From Paulinella micropora (lineage: Eukaryota; Cercozoa; Imbricatea; Euglyphida), in the NCBI GenBank assembly GCA_009731375.1, contig BJOX01000310.1:343595-374596 (forward strand): a DNA stretch of 31,002 nucleotides, written 5' to 3'. The position numbers were made by a program, and so were the translations under genes. Positions 11,559 to 21,456 of the stretch are shown here, piece after piece; within the stretch, counting starts at the first letter, position 1; the number at the start of each line of letters is the position of its first letter. Under the pieces are notes generated by a model. That model had not been told where the DNA came from. It did no database searches and worked only from the letters and a program-made list of their open reading frames with translations.

Positions 11559-11616
11559 TCTCTCTCTCTCTCTCTCTCTCTCATGTATGTGTGCTTTCGT
11601 TCGTCTTATTAATACT

Positions 11617-11660
<44 letters not shown>
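11559..11660. repeat. inverted (CT)n / (GA)n pair
   Basis: A CT array of about 24 bp (11559-11582) and a GA array of about 40 bp (11621-11660) are separated by 38 bp of unique DNA, so the strands can pair into a hairpin with a 24-bp dinucleotide stem. Confidence 0.85.
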
Positions 11661-11663
<3 letters not shown>

Positions 11664-11874
11664 CAACTTTCTGCTGCCTGATTCTGATGCACGCTTGGTC
11701 CTCGCAGTGATTTCGAATTTCCCTTCTCATCACACGCTTTCTCCCTGACTTGCTTTTTCATCAGGGATTTTTACCACCCACGACCACCTCCTCCAAAGCC
11801 GTATATCAACAGCCCCGTGATATAAGGCTGGTCTCGCTTGTGCAACAAAGCTTGGCTCGCTTTCCATCGATTTC

Positions 11875-12039
11875 CTATGCACAAATAGTTTGCGGCGTAG
11901 ACTGTACAAATGAAAAGTAATTGTGAGGATGAATCTTTGACAACTCCAGCCAGCCCTCTGAGACAATACAGCGAAAGGAGCCCTTTCCATCCACTGCAGT
12001 ACAAATGTTTTCGTTTTCCTTTTCAACTTTTGCCTTCAT
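11875..12039 (-). other. small ORF or exon candidate, 54 aa, unrecognised
   Basis: ATG at 12039 opens a 54-codon minus-strand frame ending with TAG at 11877-11875. It reads MKAKVEKENENICTAVDGKG at the start and has a balanced composition with SEGWLELSKIHPHNYF in the middle. A GT after NYFSF could be a donor. It has no repeat character, which sets it apart from neighbouring frames, but no family is recognised and there is no second line of evidence. It could be an exon of the same putative minus-strand gene as 10852-11017. Confidence 0.25.
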
Positions 12040-12248
12040 AGTTCCATGCCTTGACCTTGGCAGTTGAAAGATGTCATGAAATTTTAATGTTTTGCGTGCT
12101 TTTCAAGCTTGACTTCCACCATCCTATGGGAGGATTTGACATCAAATTACTACTCATCTGTGAGCAGATGATATGCGGGCTGGTTAGGCCAAGTCCGCTA
12201 CCTGCATACACGGGTGAGAAGATACGAGTCTGCATGATAGGTATGCGT

Positions 12249-12294
12249 GGTTTCGAATACTCACCCTGCGTGGTTTCGAACACTCACCCTGAAT
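12249..12294 (+). repeat. 23-bp direct duplication
   Basis: The unit CGTGGTTTCGAATACTCACC is repeated immediately with one change (AATACT to AACACT). Small tandem duplication with no gene context. Confidence 0.75.
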
Positions 12295-12326
12295 TCAACT
12301 GAAGTGGTTCAATTTTTTAGGGGATT

Positions 12327-12328
<2 letters not shown>

Positions 12329-12359
<31 letters not shown>
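12329..12359 (+). repeat. G31 homopolymer
   Basis: An uninterrupted run of 31 G followed by TGGGTTGG. Such a run can form G-quadruplexes and blocks polymerases; its true length in the genome is uncertain because homopolymers are miscalled. Confidence 0.85.
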
Positions 12360-12360
<1 letters not shown>

Positions 12361-12870
12361 GGGTTGGTTTGGCTACCTCGTTCAACTTTCAAGTTCAAAT
12401 TTTCAATTTTTTCCTTCAAGTTCAAGCCAAAACCATAGCAGGTGTATTTTTTTTCACGTAATCATTTTTTAATAAAGAGTATACATGCAACTAATAGGAT
12501 CAGGGCCGGCGGTTCAGGCACACTGCTGCGGAGCTTGGGCCTCTCTCTCTCTCTCTCTCTCTACCTCTCTGCGCCACCCTGCTTCTCTCTGCCTCCTTCT
12601 TTCGTGATCAACACTGAAGTTCATTGAAATCGAAGTGCTCTGCTCGTTTTCTCGCTGCATTGAGCTGTCCTATGACGAGATCGCTCCGCCATCTTGGACG
12701 TTTCTGGAGAATTTGTTCACTCCGCTTTGCTGTTCCTACGGCTGCTCTCTATGACAATTTCTATGTTTCTGCTGACATTCTTCTTCGTGCCCTTCAACAT
12801 TTTTGTCACCACAGCATGTTTATATACATATGCACATGCATATCTGTATTTATGTATGTACTTTATCTTT
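12360..12870. other. unassigned sequence with short CT array
   Basis: It contains a CT array (12541-12562). The stretch 12620-12810 has fairly even base composition but no frame with a recognisable product and no consensus splice sites that extend one. I see no supportable gene. Confidence 0.4.
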
Positions 12871-12877
12871 TTCTATA

Positions 12878-12990
12878 CATTCCTATATATATATTTATAT
12901 ATATATAGGAATGTATATATGTATACATATATATTTGTATACATATATATATATATATATGTATATATATGTTTGTACATATACTGTCCT
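12878..12990. repeat. AT-rich palindrome and (TATG/TATA)n
   Basis: CATTCCTATATATAT at 12878 is mirrored by ATATATATAGGAATG ending at 12913, with a loop of a few bases, giving a perfect cruciform-capable palindrome of about 36 bp. It is followed by TATG/TA repeats to about 12980. Confidence 0.8.
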
Positions 12991-13535
12991 TTTCTCAGTC
13001 CTGTGCATGATGCTCCATTGCATCCGCCCTTGGTGCATGACTTTACACTATACCACCTCATGTTCGCCGGTCTTGGTCATGACCTTAACCTGTATCATCC
13101 TATGTTCTTTAACCTTTCTCTCTTCCTTCATATATTCTTCACTTTTCATTTCCCTTCTCTTTTCTTTTTCTTTTCCTTTCTCCCTTTTACTACTTCTCCT
13201 ACTGTGCTACCCTTTCCCCTCTCCTTGCTTTGCCTCCCTTTGTGCTTTTTCCCTTGTTCCCCTCTTCTCTTTCTTCATTCCCTCTATTGTTTCTTCCCCC
13301 CCTCCCGTTCGCATCCTCTCTTGACCTCTGCTTTTCCCTTTTTCTTAAGGCTTATTTAGCCTCTCACACCTCTCCCTGTAGTCTGCCTTTTTCTCTCTAT
13401 GTTCGCCCTAGTTTTTTATTTATGTTCGCCTTCTCAGTTACATGCTTCCTTTTCAGCTCCACGAAAAGAAAGCGTTCTTTAATTATTGAAGTCGTTTTTT
13501 TTTTTTTTTGTTTTTTTTTTTTTTTTTTTTTTTTT
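12991..13535. other. pyrimidine-rich unassigned sequence ending in poly-T at a gap
   Basis: T/C-rich DNA without a recognisable gene; the long hydrophobic frames are translations of CTT/TTC-rich sequence. A T run broken by one G (13494-13535) ends at the N gap 13536-13631. On the minus strand it could be the poly-A tail of a retroposon lying in the gap. Confidence 0.5.
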
Positions 13536-13631
13536 NNNNNNNNNNNNNNNNNNNNNNNNNNNNNNNNNNNNNNNNNNNNNNNNNNNNNNNNNNNNNNNNN
13601 NNNNNNNNNNNNNNNNNNNNNNNNNNNNNNN

Positions 13632-14715
13632 AGACGTAAAAACAAACTATAGTCATGCGGTCTGGTTCTAAGGAACATCAGTGCAGGTCCTAAAGGAAAA
13701 CTGGATCTAAGGATCGACAGATAAGCTCCTTGGAAAGAATAATAAGAGAAAGAAAGGAAGAGGAGAAAAAGAAGAAGAAAGAGAAAAAGAAGAATAAAAA
13801 TAAAATAGAATAAAGAACAAAAGAACAAAGAAAGAACAAGAAAACAGAAGGAAAAACACAAGCAGACAACAACCAGACAGAGGCAAGGGAGACAGCACAA
13901 TAAGGCAAGTGCAGGATGCAGAGATCAGACACAACTAAAGCATTGGGCGCAAGTGTGGTCGATTGTCAGTCAGTGTAAGGAAACTGTAGCACCTAACGCA
14001 ATTCACTCGCACCAGTAGGCTAACGGCCAGGAAGGTGGTGTGCAGAGCGTAGTAAGGCTCAACGTGGCGGTTTGCTCGCGACGCGAATATGCCGAGTGCT
14101 GCAATTATCCGTAAGGAAACAGCAAGACAAGATCACAAGATATCTCGTTATGATTTCCGCAAAGTCCAGTTAATTATAATGACTCCGTTAATCACCGAAC
14201 GATCGCGAGAAATGTAATGGAACGAGAAATCATGTGATCTTTGTCTCGCCATACGACAGGCTCAATCCTGGCAATCTTACAGACATGCAGCACCAAGCAA
14301 GTCGAGCTAAATAACTCCGCACACACCCCCCCTCACAGTCTCCACCAGCCACAAACAGCAAGAAAAAGCAGCAGACCATAGATACAAGGAGAACCTAACA
14401 AGGAACAACAGGTAAATACATTAAAACATGACCATTAGCATCCAGACACAAGAAGGAAACAAAGAGAGAAGAAGAGAAAGAAAAAGCCTTGCTTATGGTA
14501 AAATATAAAGGAAGAAGGGGAGAAAGGAGAAGAAAAAAGAAGATTTCTTTCTTATCATTTCACTTTAAGAGCGGCGAACAGTGTGGGGCTCGGGTAGCAA
14601 CCATAAAAATATAAACCACATACCCACTAAAACGAAAAATGCCAAAAACTCCAAAAGGAGAAAAAAAAAACCCAAAAACAAAAATGCTGTTACGCACGAA
14701 CGCCGATCCTTATTG
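13632..14715. other. A/G-rich unassigned sequence, possible LTR-like block
   Basis: 13740-13870 is A/G-rich (on the minus strand pyrimidine-rich). 13975-14340 is unique, with more even base composition, begins TGTAAGGAAACTG and ends CTCCGCACACA followed by CCCCCCTCACAG, which on the minus strand would be a polypurine run just before a TG start. That is the arrangement of a 3' LTR of a minus-strand element, but there are no matching inverted ends beyond TG/CA and no coding sequence beside it. 14345-14715 is A-rich with no gene seen. Confidence 0.25.
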
Positions 14716-14716
14716 A

Positions 14717-14775
<59 letters not shown>

Positions 14776-14794
14776 TATTATTATTATTATTATT
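14716..14794 (+). repeat. (ATT)n array
   Basis: About 26 ATT units with one interruption near 14773. It ends where a tRNA-like SINE head starts, so it is probably the tail of a preceding ATT-tailed retroposon. Confidence 0.9.
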
Positions 14795-15555
14795 GGACAC
14801 CGTGATAGCCCAGTGGTCAAGTTCTACCATCTGGGCCCTGTCNNNNNNNNNNNNNNNNNNNNNNNNNNNNNNNNNNNNNNNNNNNNNNNNNNNNNNNNNN
14901 NNNNNNNNNNNNNNNNNNNNNNNNNNNNNNNNNNNNNNNNNNNNNNNNNNNNNNNNNNNNNNNNNNNNNNNNNNNNNNNNNNNNNNNNNNNNNNNNNNNN
15001 NNNNNNNNNNNNNNNNNNNNNNNNNNNNNNNNNNNNNNNNNNNNNNNNNNNNNNNNNNNNNNNNNNNNNNNNNNNNNNNNNNNNNNNNNNNNNNNNNNNN
15101 NNNNNNNNNNNNNNNNNNNNNNNNNNNNNNNNNNNNNNNNNNNNNNNNNNNNNNNNNNNNNNNNNNNNNNNNNNNNNNNNNNNNNNNNNNNNNNNNNNNN
15201 NNNNNNNNNNNNNNNNNNNNNNNNNNNNNNNNNNNNNNNNNNNNNNNNNNNNNNNNNNNNNNNNNNNNNNNNNNNNNNNNNNNNNNNNNNNNNNNNNNNN
15301 NNNNNNNNNNNNNNNNNNNNNNNNNNNNNNNNNNNNNNNNNNNNNNNNNNNNNNNNNNNNNNNNNNNNNNNNNNNNNNNNNNNNNNNNNNNNNNNNNNNN
15401 NNNNNNNNNNNNNNNNNNNNNNNNNNNNNNNNNNNNNNNNNNNNNNNNNNNNNNNNNNNNNNNNNNNNNNNNNNNNNNNNNNNNNNNNNNNNNNNNNNNN
15501 NNNNNNNNNNNNNNNNNNNNNNNNNNNNNNNNNNNNNNNNNNNNNNNNNNNNNNN

Positions 15556-15590
<35 letters not shown>

Positions 15591-16040
15591 GGAGGGGTGC
15601 ACAGTATGGCACCCCACGGGAAGAGGAGGTGGTTGGGTCTCTTCCCACTGGTTCCGAGGCTACGTTGTTGTGTTGTTTTTATAAGACACACCACGTGGGG
15701 TCAAAGGGATATATACATTCCGAGATCTAGGGGTGGTGACGGGTTTCGAGGCGTCCCAGACACTTACCGCAAAACGTCCTCATGCGCTGGCAGACCGCAT
15801 GAAATGTCTGCTACCCCCCTTGAGCACCTCCATTCGACTTGAACCCAGTCTTGTGGAACTCTCTCATAGGGAACATGAATCATTTCAGTTGATTCCCTGC
15901 AAGGTATCCGACACGCCGGGCGGGTAGCTATTCAGGGATAGTTAGAGTCACTCTTCCCTCCCCAACATTCACTGTGTGACTGTTGGGTCGAGGGATGGAG
16001 GCGCATGGTCCTTGGACTCAGCCATGACAGATCAATACAC

Positions 16041-16098
<58 letters not shown>

Positions 16099-16120
16099 GT
16101 TATTATTATTATTATTATTA
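14795..16120 (+). mobile_element. ATT-tailed SINE-like retroposon(s) with 713-bp gap
   Basis: The head GGACACCGTGATAGCCCAGT contains TAGCCCAGTGG (14806-14816), an exact fit to the RNA polymerase III box A of tRNA genes (TRGCNNAGYGG). It runs into an N gap at 14843-15555 followed by ATT units (15556-15590), so more than one copy may be collapsed in the gap. 15591-16041 continues with unique sequence and ends GGATGGAGGCGCATGGTCC, GGACTCAGCCATGACAGATC and AATACAC, directly followed by about 26 ATT/TAT units (16042-16120). The same 3' end closes the copy at 16121-16332. A polymerase III head, no coding sequence and a simple-sequence tail together mark a tRNA-derived SINE. A box B is not convincingly seen. 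Confidence 0.6.
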
Positions 16121-16292
16121 GGGAGTACATAGGCCATCGGTCCTTTCCATGGGCTGATTGGTATAAAGCTCCTAGAGTAATGTTCTATGCCGTCACTTCC
16201 TTTATTCCACCGATTGGTGTGGAGACTTTCCTTATGGAATGGAGGACTGGATGCACATGGCCTTTTGGCTCAGCAATTGGCAGGAGATACAC

Positions 16293-16332
<40 letters not shown>
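16121..16332 (+). mobile_element. ATT-tailed SINE-like retroposon, 5'-truncated copy
   Basis: It begins right after the ATT tail of the previous copy. The 3' part GGATGCACATGGCCTTTTGG, CTCAGCAATTGGCAGGAGAT, ACAC and (TAT)n parallels the end of the preceding copy (GGAGGCGCATGGTCCTTGGA ... CAATACAC). The tail spans about 16292-16332. Confidence 0.55.
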
Positions 16333-16334
<2 letters not shown>

Positions 16335-17614
16335 AAACATATATTTATAGTAGAGGAAAACGATGACAGGGTAGACCTAGACACGCCAGGAAAAAGGAAC
16401 AAAAAGCATTATAATGCCAAATCAACTGCGCCTATGAAGAATGAACGGATAGCCGGTGTGCAGTAGCTTGAGATTGCAGGTGAGGCCTCAGGAACGAGTG
16501 CCTATCAGCTTGAGAGGTGAGACGTTGGTGAAGTGGAGTGGACAAATGCAAAGGGGCTCGCTGGCGTACACGTAACATAGTACGATGTATTTGAACCTGG
16601 CAAGCTCAATTTTTTTTTTTTTTTTTTTTTTACGCAAACACTGTCGTTCAGTGGGGGGGGGGGAGTGTACCCGGCAGGGAGGGGAAAACTGGCAAGAATT
16701 AGACAGGTTTCGCGGAAGCTTTGTTTATGGTTTTTCGTGAAGTTCTGAGTTTGGGTTGTGTCACAGGCATTGATAGAATGTCATTCAACTCTCTTTGGGT
16801 CGCTGAATAGTCAGAATAGAACACGACACAAGCTGTGCATACAGAGAAATCCCGTGGGAAAGAATCATCTGTGGGAAGCGCACGTGCACATGTTTTTTCT
16901 GCTTGCTCTGTCTGTGCCGGGATGTGTTTGCCTATGACTTGATGATGTGAGAGCGAAGCACATCGTCACCGCAAATAGCGTTGCCACATTTCGTGACTGC
17001 CTGTCGTCAACAAGGTTGCCCCCTTAATATAATGATCCGGAACTCACTACAAACCTAGTCTGCAGTAGCAAAGCGTTACCTAATGAGCTTAACAAACCGC
17101 GCCACCGAAGCATATGCTTTTCAGGTCGTTTTAGTTAGGTCCAAAACGGAAGCAACTATAACTTTTGAAGTTTTCAAGCTTTTTTTGATATGTTTTGTTG
17201 TTAGAAAGATACCAACGAGATTTACTGCTCACTAGTTTCAAACATTGAAAAAAATTAAAATTCAAAATTTTCTGTTTATTTATTTTTGAAAAAGTTGATG
17301 CACGGTGGGCAAAATTTGTTCATAATTCGCTATATTTTGGTAAGCAGTATTATAATATCGAGTGTGAGCTTTCAGAATCTGAAGTCGGTTTGGCAAAAGA
17401 TACACTAGTTTAGGCTTTGTTCGTTTGTGCTCTCTTTTCTTCTAGCAGTGTGACATTGTCACATCGTTTGTTTTCTCTGTGACTTTTATTAATATTTTTT
17501 ATTTCACTGTTTTTATATTTTGATTTTTTTTACTACTGCGCAAACACTCAGTTTTTTTAATATTATTAATATCTGTTGAAAATACTTGACACTATTATCG
17601 TATCACGTACACAG
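16333..17614. other. unassigned sequence between SINE and Copia LTR
   Basis: No gene is recognisable. Contents: a T20 run (16611-16630), a G10 run (16654-16663), AT-rich DNA 17160-17560 with short A/T runs, and a TGTGACATTGTCACA inverted repeat (17449-17463). The motif ACGCAAACACTG at 16632 resembles one repeated inside the inverted repeats of the DNA transposon at 20452-28192, but the flanks do not match. Confidence 0.4.
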
Positions 17615-18015
17615 TGTAGGCGCAGACTGGCACTACAGGTATATAAATACGGCTTTACCATATCCCTGTGGCAACCCAGACACAAGAAGCGTTGATTAGG
17701 TAAATACCCTATCACTCACGGACCTAATACCTTAGACGCCGGTTTGCTGAGAGACTCCGTTAGAAGCCACGATACCAATCGATACTTTTAATCCGCACGT
17801 AGATAGCAGAACTGATAAACTAAAAGGTAATCATGAATGAAACTGAAATAAAGTCCGCACGATCAGTGTAATTATTACAAAATGATTAGTGTCCAATCCT
17901 GAATGCCAATATGGACCGTTACGTCCATTACAATTATTGGCTAGAACTATACGGATAAATTACTTACCAGTCACAAAGACTAATTACTAAAAGTAAAACG
18001 GTAGTTGTCCTACCA
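17615..18015 (-). repeat. putative Copia 3' LTR (~401 bp)
   Basis: On the minus strand it begins TGGTAGGACAACTACCG right after a polypurine tract and ends GCGCCTACA at 17615, giving TG...CA termini with a short imperfect inverted end (TGgTAGG / CCTACA). Length is in the normal LTR range. The second LTR is not in the window, so the boundaries are inferred. The base of a target duplication would be the bases ending at 17614. Confidence 0.5.
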
Positions 18016-18029
18016 ACGCTCCCCCTTAG
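18016..18029 (-). other. Copia polypurine tract
   Basis: Minus-strand CTAAGGGGGAGCGT lies immediately upstream of the inferred LTR start. A G/A-rich tract here primes plus-strand synthesis in LTR elements. Confidence 0.55.
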
Positions 18030-18642
18030 TTGTATGTCGATAATGCAAGTTATAAGTAATCAATACATCTACCATTAATAACTATTGCATATTGCGATAA
18101 TTGCCCTTATTTCAGGTTGAAAAACGAAATGACAGTTACGGTTTGACAACCTGAAATAATAGTTAAGTCTCAAAACTGAAAAATTACCACTCCTGTTCTA
18201 GTCCGCCCGCCTTTGCTTCATTGTCGCGATGGCATCTCGATACGATTAAAACAATAGCAGTAGGTCCTTACAGTATGACCACATCAATACGTAAACTGAA
18301 TTACATTATTGACTCCATGAGTCCAATATAATTAGTTAATCTTGCCATTCCGCCAATACAAAACAGCTTCCGCCGAATTCCGCTCTGTCGGCTGATGCCC
18401 TTCTTCCGCTCTTGCCGCGATCAACGACCGATGGTGGATAATCTACGCGCTTCGTTCTCGCGCTCGATATCTACTTCAACGGGGACAGCGCCAAAAGATG
18501 CCGCTCAAGAATCTGCGCAAAACACTTCCTGCACACTTCAAAGAGAGAAAACTCACAAAACAACAACATGAGTTGACTTTGCGTAAATTTGCGTATTTTG
18601 CGTGAGTTTGCAGACTTGAGACGTAAAATTATGGGTCGAGTG
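18030..18642 (-). other. Copia 3' untranslated region
   Basis: About 610 bp between the end of the RNase H reading and the polypurine tract. No ORF or domain seen. It contains a TTTTGCG/TTTGCGTAA motif repeated around 18585-18612. Longer than the short 3' region usual in Copia elements. Confidence 0.45.
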
Positions 18643-19502
18643 TTACCATAAATTTACAAACGAGATATTCGAATTGGTCTTAGGAACATGTTTGGTTAGT
18701 ACGCCTGCTATTTGTTTCTTAGTTCCTACCTTTACAACTTAATCTCATTGTCTCTTTGTGCATGATTAATGAAATGCAGTTCTAAGGGTAAGTGTTTAGT
18801 ACGTGGTCCTGACATTCCCCTCTCTGCTGCTAAGATAGTCTGTGCATTATCTTCATAAAGCTCTATCGGCCCTTTCTGTGCTATACCCAACTCTTCTGTG
18901 ATGTGTCTGATAGCCAATCCTTCTCGTATGCACTCTGCTGCTGCGAAAATTTCCGCGTCATTAGAACTTAGTGCAATTCTAGTCTGTCGTTTCGATAACC
19001 AAGCTACCGGGTCTCCACCCCAAAGCACTACATAACCTGTACGTGACTTTCCGGTTTTCTTACAGACCTTATGCGCAGCATCTGGCCATAAAGTAATCTT
19101 GGGGTACGTCCTTCCTTCTTGTGACGATTTAGGACCGTGAAATGCAATACCACGATACAAACTTTTCAGATATCTGAAGATCCTACCTAGTAAAGCATAA
19201 GCAAGTCCTTGATTTACTGTTTGTATCACGCTAGCTGCATTCAGTGCTTGATCTGCATCTGGACGTGTCATCTTAGTTAGAAACAAAAGTTTAACTACCA
19301 AACTAGGAATTGAATGCTTTCTAAGAGCGCTTGTTTCTCCCATAGGTTCGGGTTCATGTTCTGCACTAGGAGTGCTTACTGGTCTGACATCGGCATATCC
19401 TACATCCTTTAAAATCTGTTTCTGATACTTCTTCTGGTGCAATAAAATGCGTCCTCCTTCCTGAACTATCTCTATTCCTTTGAACTCCTTAGCCACTCCC
19501 AA
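18643..19502 (-). pseudogene. Copia pol: end of reverse transcriptase and RNase H
   Basis: The frame opens at 19502 with GVAKEFKGIEIVQEGGRILL (the 'lG.ei......i.l.Q..Y' region after the RT). RNase H follows: WPDAAHKV with a catalytic Asp, then SRTGYVVLWGGDPVAWLSKR, ALSSNDAEIFAAAECIREGL (family SS.EAEy, with the first Glu replaced by Asp) and LYEDNAQTIL. The frame stops at 18732, but the neighbouring frame continues with KVGTKKQIAGVLTKHVP, the canonical Copia C-terminus (T..Q.AD.LTK.l), ending at 18643. So a one-base shift near 18735 separates the last ~30 residues. Function in an intact element: RNA strand degradation in the virus-like particle. Broken as read. Confidence 0.85.
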
Positions 19503-20441
19503 ACTTAAGAGGATAAAACTTTTCTAGTTTACTAGCAAAACGGTCATATGCTTGTTCGTTAGGAGCTGAGAGAATAAGATCATCTACATGGAAAATACCA
19601 ATGATAGCATCTCTTATCGGCTTATCTTTTTCAACGAACATACATAAATCAGAGTCTAGTAACCTGAATCCTAATTCCTCTACATTTCTAACTTAGGGGC
19701 TAAAATCTCATACCATCTCCTACCAGCTTGCGGCGCGCCATACAGAGCTCCATCTACTCTCCATATCATGCCTTCATGCTCTTCAGTGTCTATCCCATCG
19801 GGTGCATCAGCGTAAACAAGATTATGCATTCGTGCATTTAGATAAGCATTTTTGAAGTCTATGCAGTATAACTTATGTCCATGCCATGCTGCAAGCTTAG
19901 ACGAAAAGAGTATTGAGCGATGCGCAGCGCAGGGCACAAATAATTGATCTGGGTTATAGCTAACTCCTGGCTCTAGCATATCTCCCCCTAAAGCTAACCT
20001 TGACTTAATGAACTTACGTCCCTTTTTGTCTAGTTTGACTTTTTATGTACCCAAGTTACTCTCACTACTTTTACTCCTTTTTCTTTCGCTTCCTTAGGGC
20101 TTACCCACGTGTAAGTGTTAAAAGACTTTAGAGCTTCGATGTCTTTATCCATTCCTGCTTTCAACTCTTTCGCAGTTAATCCCTCACTAACGATTGCCTT
20201 TGGTACCTTCAATGTCAGGTACAGTAACGCAGTGGGTTGATCCTCTACGATACTTTCTGCGGACATCTCGGGATGCTCTAGTTCTCCGACGGGTTTTATC
20301 CTATCTATCCGATACTTTCTAATTTCGCTATCTAATATCTTTTCTACTTGACCGTCGTCAAAGACTACGAAGTGACTGGGCTTAGGCATCTTACGGATTT
20401 TAAGTCTCTCTCCCTTCTCGCATGGTTTTAAGACCTTTCCT
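19503..20441 (-). pseudogene. Copia pol: reverse transcriptase, split over three frames
   Basis: From the gap-side end the frame reads GKVLKPCEKGERLKI (interdomain linker), then a tryptophan-containing start of the RT (SFNTYTWVSPKEAKEKG, RVTWVHKK). A one-base shift in an A run near 20040 leads to a KLDKKGRKFIKSRLALGG stretch in another frame. The next frame (19979-19680) holds LYCIDFKNAYLNARMHN (catalytic Asp region) and GALYGAPQAGRRWYEIL. After a further shift near 19680 comes FHVDDLILSAPN, the YVDD box with two catalytic Asp residues, and a shift near 19505 joins the RNase H frame. All RT motifs occur in the right order, so loss is by small indels only. This suggests either a recently dead element or base-level assembly error. 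Confidence 0.85.
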
Positions 20442-20451
20442 NNNNNNNNNN
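20442..20451. other. assembly gap (10 N)
   Basis: Ten N lie exactly between the Copia sequence and the left terminus of the DNA transposon, hiding the left target-site duplication. Confidence 0.95.
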
Positions 20452-21090
20452 GACAGGATATAGTAAGGGCCAACCCGCAGGCTGACCTTCAAGTTTTTTT
20501 CATACATTGAAATATATATTTTTCATGACGAAATCAAAGATTAATTCGTATTAAAACGTTTTAAAAAAATTTGGATGAAATCCGCAACTTTTTCCGTTAC
20601 TTATAACGGTTTTTTGACTGTTATCTCATTATACACCAAAAATACACTAATCAACGTTCTGGTCTAGTTTTCAGAGCACAGGATTTGTTGTTTTCAATAA
20701 AAAAAATTTGTTTTATTATTGGAAAACATATTCAAACTATTTCCTTTGAAGTTTTGAAATTATTTCACATTTTCAAACTGCTTAACGGTAGTTTACACCT
20801 TTCATACACCTTTCATACACCTTTCATACACCTTTCATACACTTTTATGCACATCGGCTACCAAACACCTTCAAGCGATGTTTTTGAATTTCAAATTCAA
20901 ATTATATTTGAATTTATAACCGTTAGTGATACAGTTGGTGACTCTCGTGACTGAACTGTGGCAAAGTAAATTAAAATTGTACGCAAACACTGTTACACTA
21001 AAAATATATTAATTAATACAACTAAATATATAATATATTCACTTATTTAATTATTTTGATTTTTCAAATTATTTTTGAATTTGTAACCGT
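20452..21090 (+). repeat. left terminal inverted repeat
   Basis: It matches the reverse complement of 27515-28192 with few mismatches over the outer ~330 bp (e.g. ATTCGTATT vs ATTTGTATT; a 2-bp TA insertion near the tip) and with indels further in: the right copy has about 40 bp more near the CTTCAA(A/G)C(A/G)ATG position, and the left copy extra sequence near 20955-20990. The inner end near 21085 is AATTATTTTTGAATTTGTAA against AATTATTTTTGAATTTCTAA in the right copy. A second module (GTTAGTGAGACAGTT, GGTGGCAAA, ACGCAAACGCAGTGTCAC) at 21086-21160 repeats the module at 20925-20995. Confidence 0.9.
20795..20848 (+). repeat. 11-bp minisatellite inside left TIR
   Basis: The unit ACACCTTTCAT is repeated about four to five times in tandem, preceded by CTTAACGGTAGTTT. 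The right TIR holds the same array in inverted orientation with a slightly different unit count. Confidence 0.9.
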
Positions 21091-21456
21091 TAGTGAGACA
21101 GTTACAGTCGGGAACGGTGGCAAAATACGTTGAACTTTACGCAAACGCAGTGTCACAATAAAAATATATTATTACCAAACTTCACACTCAACAATTGACT
21201 ATTAATAAAATTGAAACAAAGCATCATAGCTGATTCTAAGAAAATATTGAAACATAGATCATATACTTCCGGAACACACGTGTGCCGGATTGTGAAGCAC
21301 ATAAGTAATGTTACAGTCACGTCGCATCTGTGGATGCAGATCATATATATATGATATTAACTGAAATGTTAATAATTCTGACTTGATTTCAAGGAAAAAG
21401 AAATATTTATTGAATACAAATAGATATTAACTTAGAAACAATTGTATATTAGGCAA
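21091..21456. other. DNA transposon interior between left TIR and coiled-coil gene stop
   Basis: AT-rich noncoding sequence with a second copy of the subterminal module (21090-21165). Downstream of the minus-strand gene's stop codon; any polyadenylation signal for that gene would lie here. I see no further ORF worth reporting. Confidence 0.6.

Noticed and set aside
12694-13359. 221-codon plus-strand frame as a membrane protein
   Set aside because: Hydrophobic only because of TTC/CTT- and TATA-rich DNA; it crosses an AT palindrome and has no recognisable motif.
13397-13932. Minus-strand frames rich in F, L, S near the 96-bp gap
   Set aside because: Translations of A/G-rich DNA interrupted by N; no motif and no splice structure.
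16632-16643. ACGCAAACACTG as the end of another copy of the DNA transposon
   Set aside because: Only 12 bases match; flanks on both sides differ and no TIR tip is nearby.
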